Under the pieces are notes generated by a model. The model worked only from the letters and a program-made list of their open reading frames with translations, ran no database searches and had not been told where the DNA came from. From Antedon mediterranea (lineage: Eukaryota > Echinodermata > Crinoidea > Comatulida > Antedonidae), in contig NC_092675.1 of assembly GCF_964355755.1 (NCBI RefSeq), positions 21,654,912 through 21,714,911 on the forward strand: a stretch of DNA of 60,000 nt, written 5' to 3'. This document shows, piece after piece, positions 24,741-36,559 of the stretch. Position 1 is the first letter of the stretch. The number at the start of each line of letters is the position of its first letter. The translations under genes were made by a program, and so were the position numbers.

Positions 24741-27356
24741 TTAGTAGTGTATTGTTCTAGACTTGTAAAGATTATTGTAAGTTCAAGTCTTACTCAAGAA
24801 TAATTTTAGTTTCTTAATGTATTTTTCATATCTGATCTAAGTTTACTCCATGTTTGTATTTGGTTTGAGGCTAAATAACATAATCATTTATATTGATATA
24901 CTGTTTTATTTCAACCATAAATATTACTGTATATAACTAGTACCTTTTAGTTTAATAGCAATATTAATTATTAATTAAACTTTAAATCAATATAATTAAA
25001 TCATGTTTTGATATTGATTAATATTTTTCATTTTGTATGATTTATCTTTAATATTAACTGTACTACTGTGTAATAAGATATCTTTAAATAAGGGGAAAAA
25101 ATCAAGCATTTATGTTGGAATGATACAGTTAATTCTGAATAAAATAAAATGTGACTACAATTTAGCAAAAGAAACAAGGCAAAAAATTTTCACCATTGAT
25201 TTGAGATTTGTACTAACTGGTGAAGGAAAAATAATAAAATTAATACAGTAGTAGATTCAATTTTAGCAGGATTTTGGGACTGGACTGTATCAGTGTTTTG
25301 TTCATGCCTTGTACTTTATAGAGTATTACTGTATCTATGCTTCAGTAATCCCACCCCCTAATTTTGTTTAAATTCAGACAATAATCTACAGTATTCATAA
25401 TGCAAATCAAGTATAAATCACACCCACTCATTTTGAAAATTTTTTTATCCAGGCCTCATGTCAGTCTCGCACAATAGGATTGTACACAACAATGATGACC
25501 AGCCCATCTATACACTATAGTATATTAATTTACATTTTTTACAAAATAGTGGTTTATGTATTCAAGATATATGGTCTACAATATTTGTAAATGGTAATTA
25601 TTTAGCTACATATTTGATATTTTAAACATTTAGCATATTACGCCTTTATCTTCTTTTTACTGTGCTTTGGGAATTATACATTACATGATATATTATGTAC
25701 AATAGCAACCTTTACCTTTTTAATCAACAAACAACTTCAAGCTATGTAATCAGTGAACAGCATAAATTATTCAACAAAATATTAATAATCATTGGTATGC
25801 TGGAGGCATACCTGTAAGTAATTACAAATGTTTAAGGTTCTGTTCACACACGAAGATCAATTATTATAATTTTTTAGTGTATCTAAACTAAACACTACTG
25901 TATAATGTCAATAATATAGTTTTTTAACATATAAAGACATTGTGAAGAATTTGAATATGGGCAGAGAGTGAAAAAGTTGTTCGACAAAAGGAATCATTAA
26001 TGAAGATGTTAAAAAATGTAACAAAAAGCTAAACAGGGAAGGCCGTTCAATATTATCAATAAAGATATTCTGCACAAGATGCCATACAGTAACTATATAC
26101 CCAAAAAATAGGCCATAACATTTTGATGATTGAAGCATCAAAATGTTTTGGATTAAAAAATTGCAAAAAAAAGAAATTGTGTGATATTTTTTAATTGTAC
26201 TGTAGGGCGACTGAGACATTAAACCATTACATTGGAATAGGTTCACTTGGCTGATTTGATTCATTGTTTGTGTGGTAGCAACATCTTGCTGGGCCGGCCT
26301 ACTGTTGCCCTACATACCCCTCACTTCCAGCATCTTCAGTATAAAAAAGATAATTAAAAAGTATCAAAAATTTGAAATATAATTTACTTGGAAAAGACAA
26401 TGTTAAGCGTTCAATACACAATGGTTGACAAAAATATATAAATATTCAATAGATTAAACTTAAAAATTAAGTAGACATTTTGGTGGGAAACAATTTATCA
26501 TAATATGCACGTTGAGAGTGTTTGAATAAACTGCAGTATCAGATGCTTGTTTAGAGTGGGTGATCAATGCATGAATCGTTCATGTGTTAAGTATAAATAT
26601 GTATATCAATAAACATGATTTTTTAGAGGCATAAATACACATTGTTCATAGCTAGGTAAATTTTGGCCCCATTACATTGGAGGGTGCTTAATGTAATTTC
26701 CTTTCAGAATTGTATCCTCTCTTCGGAGAGAGAGAGTGTCTATAGTTGGTTAGATAAAGGAGGTAAATCTAGGCACAATAATGTTATTCTTGATAGAATT
26801 AAATTACCTTTTAGTTTCTCAAATTCTCACATTTCAAATACACATTTTTGCTGGCAGTGTAAAAACAAGTCAAGCTGATGGAATCTTATGTCAGATACTC
26901 TATGCATATCAGTACTTTGTGGTATTCTTGCAATGCTACATTTCTATCATACTCACTGAACATGATTAATGAATGAGTAAAATGACATTTTCTAAAAATA
27001 GCCTATGTTTTCAGGTTTCATCATTTTGCATTTACTGCTGGATTTGGGATTATCCTAATGTTTTCTTAAATCCGTAATGTATGAAATAATCTGTAGTCGT
27101 TTTAATGAAAAATCTATTATGAAATTTGTGTATTTGCGCCACTCCTGTAGGCAATTATATTCAAGAGAATGGAAGCATTAGGAATAAGTTACCATGCGGT
27201 AGATTATACAGTAGTTTACTACGGCCAAAAAATAGGTATTTGGAAACTCAAACTGGGCATGTGCACACCTAAAAGCACGTCTTGGAACAGTAGTTATTGT
27301 GAGATGAGCAGCGTTTTTTGTATTTGTATTTCTTGTTTAACTTTCCTCTTCTCTTC
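24741..27356. other. AT-rich stretch without a convincing gene
   Basis: Contains a LINE-like fragment near 26680-26760 and a strong plus-strand acceptor (TTTTTTTATCCAG) at 25440-25452. The acceptor is followed by short open frames (for example LMSVSHNRIVHNN to a TAG) that could be a terminal exon but cannot be tied to another exon. Confidence 0.4.
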
Positions 27357-27527
27357 TTAACGTTTTCCGTCTTGCGACATTACGCTTTCCATAATTTGTT
27401 TCCATTTTTGTCTGTTTATGGCAGGATGGTTTGTTATTGTGTTAGTGTCTACATGTCCTTGTAAGTCTTTTTTTATTTGGTTCATCCAGTTATTTCTTAG
27501 GTTCCTACAGATCGTTTTACTTTCCTG
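27357..27527 (-). pseudogene. C-terminal remnant of a LINE polyprotein
   Basis: The minus frame reads ICRNLRNNWMNQIKKDLQG, then HPAINRQKWKQIMESVMS and DGKR-stop. W-x-x-x-IKKDL followed about 20 residues later by D/N-R-x-x-W is the common ending of RTE/I-type retrotransposon polyproteins. No upstream reverse transcriptase domain remains. Confidence 0.6.
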
Positions 27528-28149
27528 TAGTTAATTTAACTTTACCAAGCAAATATTAAGATTTACCAACTCCCATGGAAAACTAGCAGCGTGGTACAAT
27601 ACGTTAACTATTCCCACTTGCCAATTAAAAATTTACAGTTTAACATAACCAAAAATCCAGTGCAAACAATATCACTCTTAAAAAACCAGTAATTTGTTGC
27701 TTTTCACGGCTTAGACCTTACCGTCAAAAAATTCCATAAACTTTCCTTCCCTCGGATGATTTTACAAGCTTTTAAAGTCCATTTACATTGCAATTTTACA
27801 GTTTAACACACTACCATACGGTATTGTTAAAAATGATCATAAGATTGCCAGTAGTAGTAATAGAGTAACAAAATTTGAAAGAAGTAAATTGTATGCAAGA
27901 AAACATCATATTTAAATTACTAAATTGCATCGTCATGGTTATAAAACTGTAACTGTAAATTCAAAATCAATTTTAGTAGGTAGATAATTCAACGTCTTTA
28001 AGTTTCTTTGTTTTAAAGATGAAAATCAATAGATAAGTAGATATTGATGTTGCTGCATTTAAAAAATTGATTTTTAAAACTCAAGCTGAATCAGTATCTT
28101 AAATACAACTTTAAGGCTGTGTTTGAACTACATGTCCTGAAAGATACTG

Positions 28150-28440
28150 GCCCGGTTCTTTAATAAAATGCACACTTAAGCATTTTGTGTAAACTGGAGC
28201 TACGTTTACACAGTCTAATCCGAGAAGACTCGTTCTACCACCAGAACCATGGGGAGAGTGAACCCATTTTTTTTATCTTCTGAAACATAGTCCCATAAAA
28301 GCAGTTAGTAATCAGTAAAGTTTTGTTTTGACCTCAGATACCCATTAAAAAGTGCCAAGAAAAGTGTCTTGCCTAAAGGACACACATTCAAACTCACACC
28401 AGTCCAAAGACCAGCACACAGTGTTACATGGGGTATAGGA
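28150..28440 (-). mobile_element. SINE body fragment
   Basis: On the minus strand the stretch near 28195-28265 reads GGTTCTGGTGGTAGAACGAG and TCTTCTCGGAT, as in the SINE at 4456. The part at 28330-28440 carries the GTGTCCTTTAGGCAAGACAC motif that is common in tRNA-derived SINEs. Confidence 0.55.
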
Positions 28441-29408
28441 CATATATATAATAATTCCGATTTCAGAGTGTAATTTTACATTAATTTAAGAGATATGAAA
28501 TATCAAATTACATTCATAACATTTTCATCTACTTTTTGCACACAAAAAACTCTGTAGCCAATCATAGCTCAGTATTGGCTAATTCAAATGAATAAATTTG
28601 CGTAATTTGATAAACCGCAATTGAACTCTGATAAGGAAGAGAGCGTGTAAACTGGTGATTGAATTCATGACATGGTTAGCATGATCGTACGGCCACTTCT
28701 GGATAATCCATGGTAATTGAATGAAAATTAATTTTATAGTCAATTATAATATATCCAGCTATTAAATGAAGCCGTGCCATGTAAAAGTACCTTGATTTGA
28801 ATAAATTAATTGATCGTATTTGAAAAAGGTACAGTTCGAAAAGAAAAGTATTTACCCTGAAATTTTGTTTGTTTGTTGAAGCCCGCCCCACTAAATCCAC
28901 ACAGACAGCCATTAAAAACTTGTTATGAAATGAGTCGAGCCAATAACATCCGTAGACCTTTACGTTTTTAAAACATACTCTACTATTTTTAATTAAATGT
29001 CTTGATTTTTAAATAAACCATTGAATACAGCAACACCATTGGATTGGATACAACATTACCATTTTGCATGGTGATGATGTGTGTCCATTTTATTAAATTT
29101 AGGGTATATTGATTTCTTATCCCAATAGTGTCATTAGCACAGGAAATTGTTAAAAACAATTTTCAGTAGGTTCGGTATTGAAAAAAATATAGATAGATAT
29201 AGAAATTACCATTGATCCTCATCTTTCATTATAAGAAAATGATCTAATAGCTTCAACAAATTCATGTTAATTATCGTAAGTAATTAAGTTATCTCTAAGG
29301 ACAAGAGATGGATTTTTGTTGACGCCACGTATAAACATTGATCTTACAAAAAGTTTCTCTTTCAACATATTGCATTTCATCATTAATTCCTAATATCAGT
29401 TTTTCCTA

Positions 29409-29545
29409 AGATCTGTCTACATTATCAAACTGTCATGTGACAAAAAAAAGTGATGTGCCCAATATATGGACATGATATGTTATGGCTACTATTTGGCCAC
29501 ATCACACTTTTTTTGTCAAACTAGTTTGATAGTGTAGATAGAGCT
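29409..29545. mobile_element. MITE, about 137 bp
   Basis: The left half reads TCTACATTATCAAAC, TGACAAAAAAA, GTGATGTG. The right half is the inverse, CACATCACAC, TTTTTTTGTCA, GTTTGATAGTGTAGA. The whole element folds as one hairpin. Confidence 0.75.
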
Positions 29546-30094
29546 TTAAAGAAATACAATTACCTCTCCAGGTCTTTTATATTAATATCAAGCAAACTAA
29601 TTGTTTCTTTATTAAGCTGTTTTATGTAATAAAAGCCTTCTTGACCTCCCCTTTGCTTTATTTTACTGGATTTATATATATAACATAGACAACCACAATA
29701 TCATTTGCTAAATCTAAATTTGTGTTCTTATAAATATGTTTTTGTAAAATATATACCTACAGTACATACTGCATTATTTTATTTATAATTGTCAATAGTA
29801 TGAAAGCCATAATAGTAAATACTGTATAATCAAAATAGTAGTTTGATTGAAATCAAATACGGTTCACACGCCCATGTAATATAATTATTAAATGCACTTT
29901 GGAATAGTGCATGGCTTTTGGAATTAAAAATCACTTTGTTGTAGGTGTGAACATTCTCATAGTAAATTAAATTTATATTGCAAATTGTATTTAATTAATG
30001 TTTGTCTTTGATTTGTTTGTTCTTTACAGTTCACCTACTGTACAGTACTTTCTCCTATTGACAAAATATTGATATATTCAATTTGTCTATTTTG

Positions 30095-30165
30095 TGCCTA
30101 GCTTACCTGGATAAACCGACAATAGCCTTTCTCCTCGAAGAGCGAGATATACCTCGAAAAGTAGA
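30095..30165. repeat. Dispersed repeat with CTCGAAAAGTAG
   Basis: CTTACCTGGATAAACC, CCTTTCTCCTCGAAGAGCG, AGATATACCTCGAAAAGTAG. The inverted relative is at 53670-53740. A fragment with GTGCCTAGCTTACCT is at 38680. Confidence 0.5.
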
Positions 30166-30939
30166 AAATTTATCTGATCCAATCACAACATACAGTTAAA
30201 GATATTAATAATAAAATGATCAATCAATACCTATAGTTAGAAACCCCACTTTCTTGTGTATCCAATGAGGGGGAAGATGCTATAATTGAACACTATGGCT
30301 AATAGTGTTTGGTCTCAAATGTGTCCCCTTAATCATTAGGGTTATACTGTATTCAACTTTTGTATTTAAATCTGTTGCAGAAAAGAATTGATATGTAGTT
30401 ATTAAAGATAGAAGAAGAAGAACATTCAATAATTATCATTTAACATAGACTATACATCTTAAATTATTATTTACTTTTTTGTGATATTGATGTCTGAATT
30501 TTTTACATTACGCTTTTTATAGACTAATATATCTTCACCTAGTGAATTTATGGTGCAAATAAAAGGGAAATGTAGCAAAACCAAGGTGGTGATTTGAGAG
30601 TAAATGTACGCAAAAGTAAACGATACAATTTTGCTGATATTAGCACTAAAGAGATAGGAAATGTAAAGCATCAATCTTCTCGGCATGGTGTTTCATAAAA
30701 AAAAAAAAGTGTTTTAAAAATGCAGTTTTGATTGAATGGTTGTCCAATACTTTGGCTATTAGTGTTGAAGATACATTGATTAATGGTTTGGAACAGCAAT
30801 AGAACATACTGTATGCTATATAATAATAATACAGTAGTTTCCGTCTCTTCTACGTATCGACAATTTAAATCTACCACAGTGTATGATTTTCAAATTATTT
30901 TTCTCATAACTTTAAAACATAGGGAAACCCTTTGGGAAA

Positions 30940-31100
30940 CCTCTTTTCAGGGGACACCTTAATGGGGATTATTGGGGACATTTTCCTGTGAAGCAAGCAA
31001 TGGCTGATATATATGGATTTTTACACTATGGTCACCCCTATTCAGAGGACATCCCTAGGAGACACTTTGTTGGGTCCCAAAGGAGTCCCCTTAAAGATGA
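30940..31100. repeat. GGGACAC-type dispersed repeat, copy 1
   Basis: Carries CAGGGGACACCTTAATGGGG and GACACTTTGTTGGGTCCC. An inverted copy lies at 59345-59500 and a diverged one at about 39795-39910. Confidence 0.5.
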
Positions 31101-31712
31101 AAAATATAATTCTTGAATATGCCATTTTAATGTAGCATAATAGTTATCTACTTCGACCAAAAATTGGATCGAAAAAAAAATGTATTTATCGGAAAAACTA
31201 ATTTAAAGCAAAAAATGGTCAAATTGGCAGCCAGTGGGTTTTTGGTTGAATTTAACTATTTGTTTTATCAGTGTATAAGTGAAAACATAATTTTTTTTTT
31301 TTATGGAAGTGGTATACATATTAAAACTACAAAATAACATATTCAAAGTCTGATTTAATTAATCTTCATTTTTCATGTTTTTTGGGAGACAATACATCTT
31401 TAATAGGTGTTCTACTAACTGTATATGTACAGTACTTGTTTACTGATATTATTACATACCATATAGTAGGTGCTGATTAAGTTTTGAAGAATTTGAGAGA
31501 TTTTCAATGAAAATGGGTTCAATTAATTAAGCAGTGTAGTCAAATAATTTAAGAATATATTCATAAATAGTTCACAATTAGATTATGTTTGAACAAATTA
31601 AAAAAAGCTCACAAAACTATTAACAATTATTTAGACTCATTTAATCATTATTGTCAAAGAATTATGCTCGTTTCCTTTTTTATATGACATCATTAGCAAT
31701 GCGTTACCTATG

Positions 31713-31725
31713 GTTGCTAGGCAAC
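31713..31725. promoter_or_regulatory. RFX X-box-like palindrome
   Basis: GTTGCTAGGCAAC is a near-perfect X-box and is preceded by a further half site, GTTACC. RFX factors use such sites in ciliary gene promoters. No clear first exon is adjacent, so this may be chance. Confidence 0.3.
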
Positions 31726-32821
31726 AAAAACATCAACATCTTCGGTATTTAGTGAACTATGTCACTAATAATACTTAATAGCACATTATACAATTTCTTC
31801 CCTCTAGGAATGAAATAGTAAAGAACTATTTGCATTTCAATAGAAAGGTGAAATTTAGACAACAGAAGAGTGAAGTAAAGAATTTTATTTTGCCTTTAGC
31901 CTTCGTTTGTAGATACGTTAAAATTCAACATTAATTAAATTCTGAACATTGTTTATGTAAAATACTGCAATACAATACCAATTTTATTCATGAAACAAGT
32001 AATAATAGTTAATAGTAATACAAAGGAAATTTTAGTTATTTAGGACAAACACAAAAAAAAAACCAATTCTCTAGTTCATGACAAAAAAAATTTTAAACCA
32101 CTCAATTTCCATCAAAGTTTTATGAATACAGACTTTATAACTTATCATTCTAATGTATTACTATCATAAAAAGGAAATCCCTGGCGTAAAAATCTTGAAA
32201 GCAAAGTATAGAATCTTTTATAACTCTTCAGTCATACACAAAAATAATTTCCAATTCATTGTATACCACCTGTGGAGACATTGAAATAAAAATAATTAAA
32301 GCATAAATGTATTTTAATGTTATATGAGGCAATTGACAACAATTGACATGCCTTTCATGTCAATATAATTTTCAAACCTCTCTAGCATCAGTATGCATTA
32401 TGGAAATATTCAATATTCGGTATGTGACTGACTACAGTAAAGTACTACTTGGAAATATCATAATAGAGTCAGTAATTAATGGCATGCACTTAAGCAGAGA
32501 TCTTTTGTGCATTGAAAAGTGAATCAATATCTTATAGCAGGCACATAAACAAATTAGCAACATAAACTGTTGACCTTAAACTTTTTAAACCTGTTACTGT
32601 ATTTCTCTCCTACTGATCCTGTTTCTCTACAAAATTATTTTATGAAAGCTAATAGCTACCTGCCAAGCAATTTTTTTGACATTGTATTAAGAAAAATCCT
32701 TCAACAATTATAGATTGCTAGGTCATTTTGATTGCCTTCAGATCAAACATATTTTTTCGCACACTGTTTATTGAAAATGCTACTGTTTTTCGGTCGGGGA
32801 CAACACTCAAGTAAGACTTAC

Positions 32822-32877
32822 CGTTCTTTATTCAGATGATTTGAAAATTGCTCCCAGAATTTTGATTGGGATTGCTG
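32822..32877 (-). CDS. Isolated exon-like segment
   Basis: Between AATCACAG and GTAAGT, 56 bases are open in phase 0, giving QQSQSKFWEQFSNHLNKE and ending in phase 2. Amino-acid composition is coding-like and both splice signals are good. No protein family is recognised and no neighbouring exon in matching phase was found. Confidence 0.35.
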
Positions 32878-33187
32878 CTGTGATTCATACTATTAAGGTT
32901 TTGTAATTTTTGTTTTCGTACAGTAAATGTATGATGATGACGACAATAGTAACATTGCAATAGCATGATAGCAATGATATTTCATATGGTTTTTGAATAA
33001 ATTTAGGATAATTAATTTGTATATTCTCATGCATATTTGGTACCGTCTGTTCACATAAGTTTTTTCCCTCCTGTCCAGATGTATGTAGTAAATACTGGCC
33101 AACACAAAAGTAAACAAATTCAATAATAAACAAATTAAAATTACTGATTTTTGCATATGATGTGTTTGAGAATTACGTAAGTAGTAC

Positions 33188-33293
33188 CTGACCCATGACC
33201 CCATCTGATGCTTGTAGTTCATGACTTCAACATCAAGATTTGATTGAGGTTCAGAAGCAGGTACTACACTTCTACATTGTTGTATCCGCATGA
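33188..33293 (-). CDS. Isolated exon-like segment
   Basis: A 106-base segment, open only on the minus strand, reads MRIQQCRSVVPASEPQSN and on through VEVMNYKHQMGSWVR, with acceptor AAATCAG and donor GTACTA. The opposite strand is closed in all frames here. It is more GC-rich than its flanks. Phases do not match the segments at 32822 or 35492 directly, so intervening small exons would be needed. Confidence 0.35.
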
Positions 33294-35079
33294 CTGATTT
33301 ATGGTAGTACAATTATTATTTTACACTAATAGTAATACTTACTTAAAGCCTTTTATCTTTACCTACTGTATTTCTCTACTGTATTGTTGATTGGGTTGGC
33401 CCATTTATGTCTTAAAGCAGACAATTAACGATATGAAGACACTTTAAAGTGAAACCCCTTTTATATGCTGAATAAGTAACTAGCAATTAATTTTATTAAA
33501 AGGATTATGTCAATATTGTTTAACACTTAGCTATGAAATTCTACCTTTCACTGTAGGTCATATGGTTTAATGACATTTCCTTTAACAAAATCGTTATTAT
33601 AAATATTCAAATGATTAGTATTAATGAATTTTTTTTTTTTTTTAAATTGATTAATTATATGGAAACTCTGTATTGAATATTAAACAATTTGCATTGAATA
33701 CAATACAAAGACAACACATTGGATATGTACAGTATTGGGTTTAACTCTTTTATACCAAGCAACACTCGTGGTTTGGGCTGATATATGTCCGTTTTTCTGG
33801 TATTCTGAATGTGTGTTTATGGTTTAAGAATTTTAGATCTTTTTTTACCTCAAGAGAAGTGTGATTTCCGGTATTTGAAGAGTTGACTGTATTGTATATT
33901 ATTTATTTAGGTCACAAGCCATAGGCCCTACATGCGCGCCCACAAACTCAAGGAGTTCTAATCTATATTTATATTAATCATAATTATTATTTGGATGTTT
34001 AAAATATTTTTTATAAAGGACGATACATTGTTTATTACAATAGCCTATATCTCAGTTAAACATTTGGTGACTTTAATTATAGCTTCTGTAACCACCCCAA
34101 ATCAAAAATTGGAATAATAGGCAAGTTCAATTGTCACAAACAGGTTTGTAAAAAGTGCAAGTGTATGACTAGAATAAGAAGTAGCCAATTTATATAAAGT
34201 ACAAACGTCAATCTAGTATATTGTAAATTTACTACAAATTTGTGCTTACGTATAACTTGTTATTGTAGAGTTTACTAAATGTCACTATTTTAATTTATCA
34301 CACGTAATAAATTTATTTTATACGTTTGTGTACATTGTCATCATGTAATCGGGAATTAGTTGCTTTGTGATTCAATGCTTTAATGTTTAGGGTCAACAAC
34401 ATGATTTAATATAAAGTTTGTAGAGAATTATTAGTATGACATTATTATTTAATGATGAAAATTTGTTTTTTTTTATGGAGTTTTGTTTTCTGAGAAAAGG
34501 TGCAAACTATTGTTGTTTCACAAAATTCTATTTTTTTTTAAAACATACTCATCAACAATCATCAATGTGCAATTTACCACCTAATCATCAGGAGAGATAA
34601 AAATAATACTTGCCATGTGATATAATCAACCAATCAAATGGCAAGCAGTGTTTATAACAGGATATAAATACTGTATAATGTCTACTGTATAATTAGTCTT
34701 AATATGAAAAGGTAAAATAATGAATGTTCTTTTCTCCCAATAGATTGGAATTTGCTGATCTGTGAAATCGTAATATTAACTGTGCCTCACTATCAAACAA
34801 ACTTTTTGTCAGGAGAATTGTAAGTATTAAATAGATTCTATCACTAAAATGAAATATTATATAGTAACAGTAATTTTTTGTTTTCATACATTTATTAATC
34901 TCATAGAAAGCAACTAGGCAAGGGAAAAGACCTGAATATTTTGTGGATCAAACCACATAAAACATAAATAAGACAAATATCAATTAGACTGGCATGGGAT
35001 AAAGCACAGGCTTGAGAGGCCCTGGTTTAAGGATCCTAAATGGATCTCCAACCTTTTTCAACATACGGTATTTGAATTC

Positions 35080-35160
35080 CTGTTTTTTTTTTTCTGCCCG
35101 CTTCGGCTATGTCCTGGGTTCAAATCCCATCAGATGTCTTTCGTTGGACGACACTCCCAA
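35080..35160 (+). mobile_element. Fragment with tRNA-like B box
   Basis: CTGGGTTCAAATCCCATCAG matches a tRNA T arm. It is followed by CGTTGGACGACACTCCC. This is probably the remnant of a SINE head; no A box is evident. Confidence 0.35.
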
Positions 35161-35491
35161 AAATTTGCTTCAAGTATTTGAAACGAAATGCAACATTTCT
35201 GGAGGCCAATGACTTTTCAATAGATAAATACTCTTTTCTTGGTATCATGGTAATTTTTAGTGAAACATGAATGATTACAAAGCACAATCTGTATTTACTG
35301 GGTTTGCAGTGGCATTATAAAATGACAAATTTACATTTTGAGTTTGGATTTCATTGAATCCATCAACAAATATTTATATATACAAATTAACATTCTGTTT
35401 TCGGTTTTCATTATTCTTGTAAGAAATTGGTCATTCGAAATCCTCAAATATTCATAAAATGATGGAATATTTTTTTTCCAGAAACAAATAC

Positions 35492-35593
35492 CTCGCACTA
35501 ACAAATCTGGGTTGTCCCAACAACCTCCGGAAAGCATCATTATAACAAACTTTGTCCCCCCTACCTGACAATGGGACAGTCTGTATCTTGTAT
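35492..35593 (-). CDS. Isolated exon-like segment
   Basis: A strong acceptor (TTTTGTCTCACAG) and the donor GTATTT enclose 102 bases open in phase 2, encoding YKIQTVPLSGRGDKVC and then NDAFRRLLGQPRFVSAR. The plus strand also has a polypyrimidine acceptor (TTTTTTTTCCAG at 35470-35481) and short open frames ending in stops, so strand assignment is not certain. Not recognised. Confidence 0.35.
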
Positions 35594-36090
35594 CTGTGAG
35601 ACAAAACATTATGTAAACTTGTAAAGTAAATATGACATTTTAAGAATGAAAAGTACAAACTTGCAATACTAATAAACACTCTTGCGCTAGCCATACATTA
35701 CTTCAAAAGGTTGTTAATTGCTTAGAGATCAGCAATAAAGAAAATAAATATCTATGTTATGGGGTTCACATGTTTACAAACTGCACTGTAGAAAATATTA
35801 GTTGTAGTCAAATTTAATATGAAATGGTTGATAGGAAGCTAAATTTGTTTACTCATCAACTGACAAAAAAAAAATCTGATCTCCAAACGGTAAACCAGCA
35901 TATTGTAATGTTTATTAAATGTTCAATATTTGATGATACAGTAGTATTAGAAACCGAGTTGACATTTTATTCAAATGCAGCACAAGAATACCTTCAAATT
36001 ATCGCAATTTATCATCTGCTGCAATATCAAGTTTAAGATAACACACACTGCTGTTGTTCCTGCAACATAAAAAATATTTAAGGGGACAGC

Positions 36091-36545
36091 TGACATGCTG
36101 AGCCCTTGTAGCAGTATTCTGTATTTAAGGAGGAGATACTGTACTGTAGTTGACATGCTGAGTCCTTGCAGCAGTACTCTGTATTTAAGGAAGAGATAGA
36201 TGGCATGCTGAGGCCTTGTAGCAGTATTCTGTATACAGGGGAGATAGCTGACATGCTGAGCCCTTGTAGCAGTATTCTGTACTTAAGGGGGAGATAGATG
36301 ACATGCTGAGCCCTTGTAGCAGTATTCTGTACTTAAGGGGAGATAGCTGACATGCTGAGCCCTTGTAGCAGTATTCTGTATAAAGGGGAGATAGCTGACA
36401 TGCTGAGCCCTTGTAGCAGTATTCTGTATTTAAGGGGGAAACACTAGCTGACATGCTGAGCCCTTGCAGTAGCATTCTGTATAAAGGGGAGATAGCTGAC
36501 ATGCTGAGCCCTTGTAGCAGTATTCTGTATAAGGAAAGATAGCTA
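36091..36545. repeat. Minisatellite, 9 units of 48-60 bp
   Basis: TGACATGCTGAGCCCTTG followed by TAGCAGTATTCTGTA recurs at 36091, 36151, 36201, 36249, 36299, 36348, 36396, 36449 and 36497. Units differ mainly in a purine-rich spacer (AAGGGGGAGATAG). The minus strand stays open across eight units, which is a consequence of the repeat and not evidence for a gene. Confidence 0.95.
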
Positions 36546-36559
36546 ACATGCTTCATTTA

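Noticed and set aside
26299-26333. Possible minus-strand terminal exon ending EGYVGQQ-stop
   Set aside because: Only about ten codons with a poor acceptor; no exon in matching phase was found upstream.
36185-36556. 123-codon minus-strand open frame
   Set aside because: It is entirely minisatellite; openness follows from the repeat unit and variable unit lengths shift the frame.
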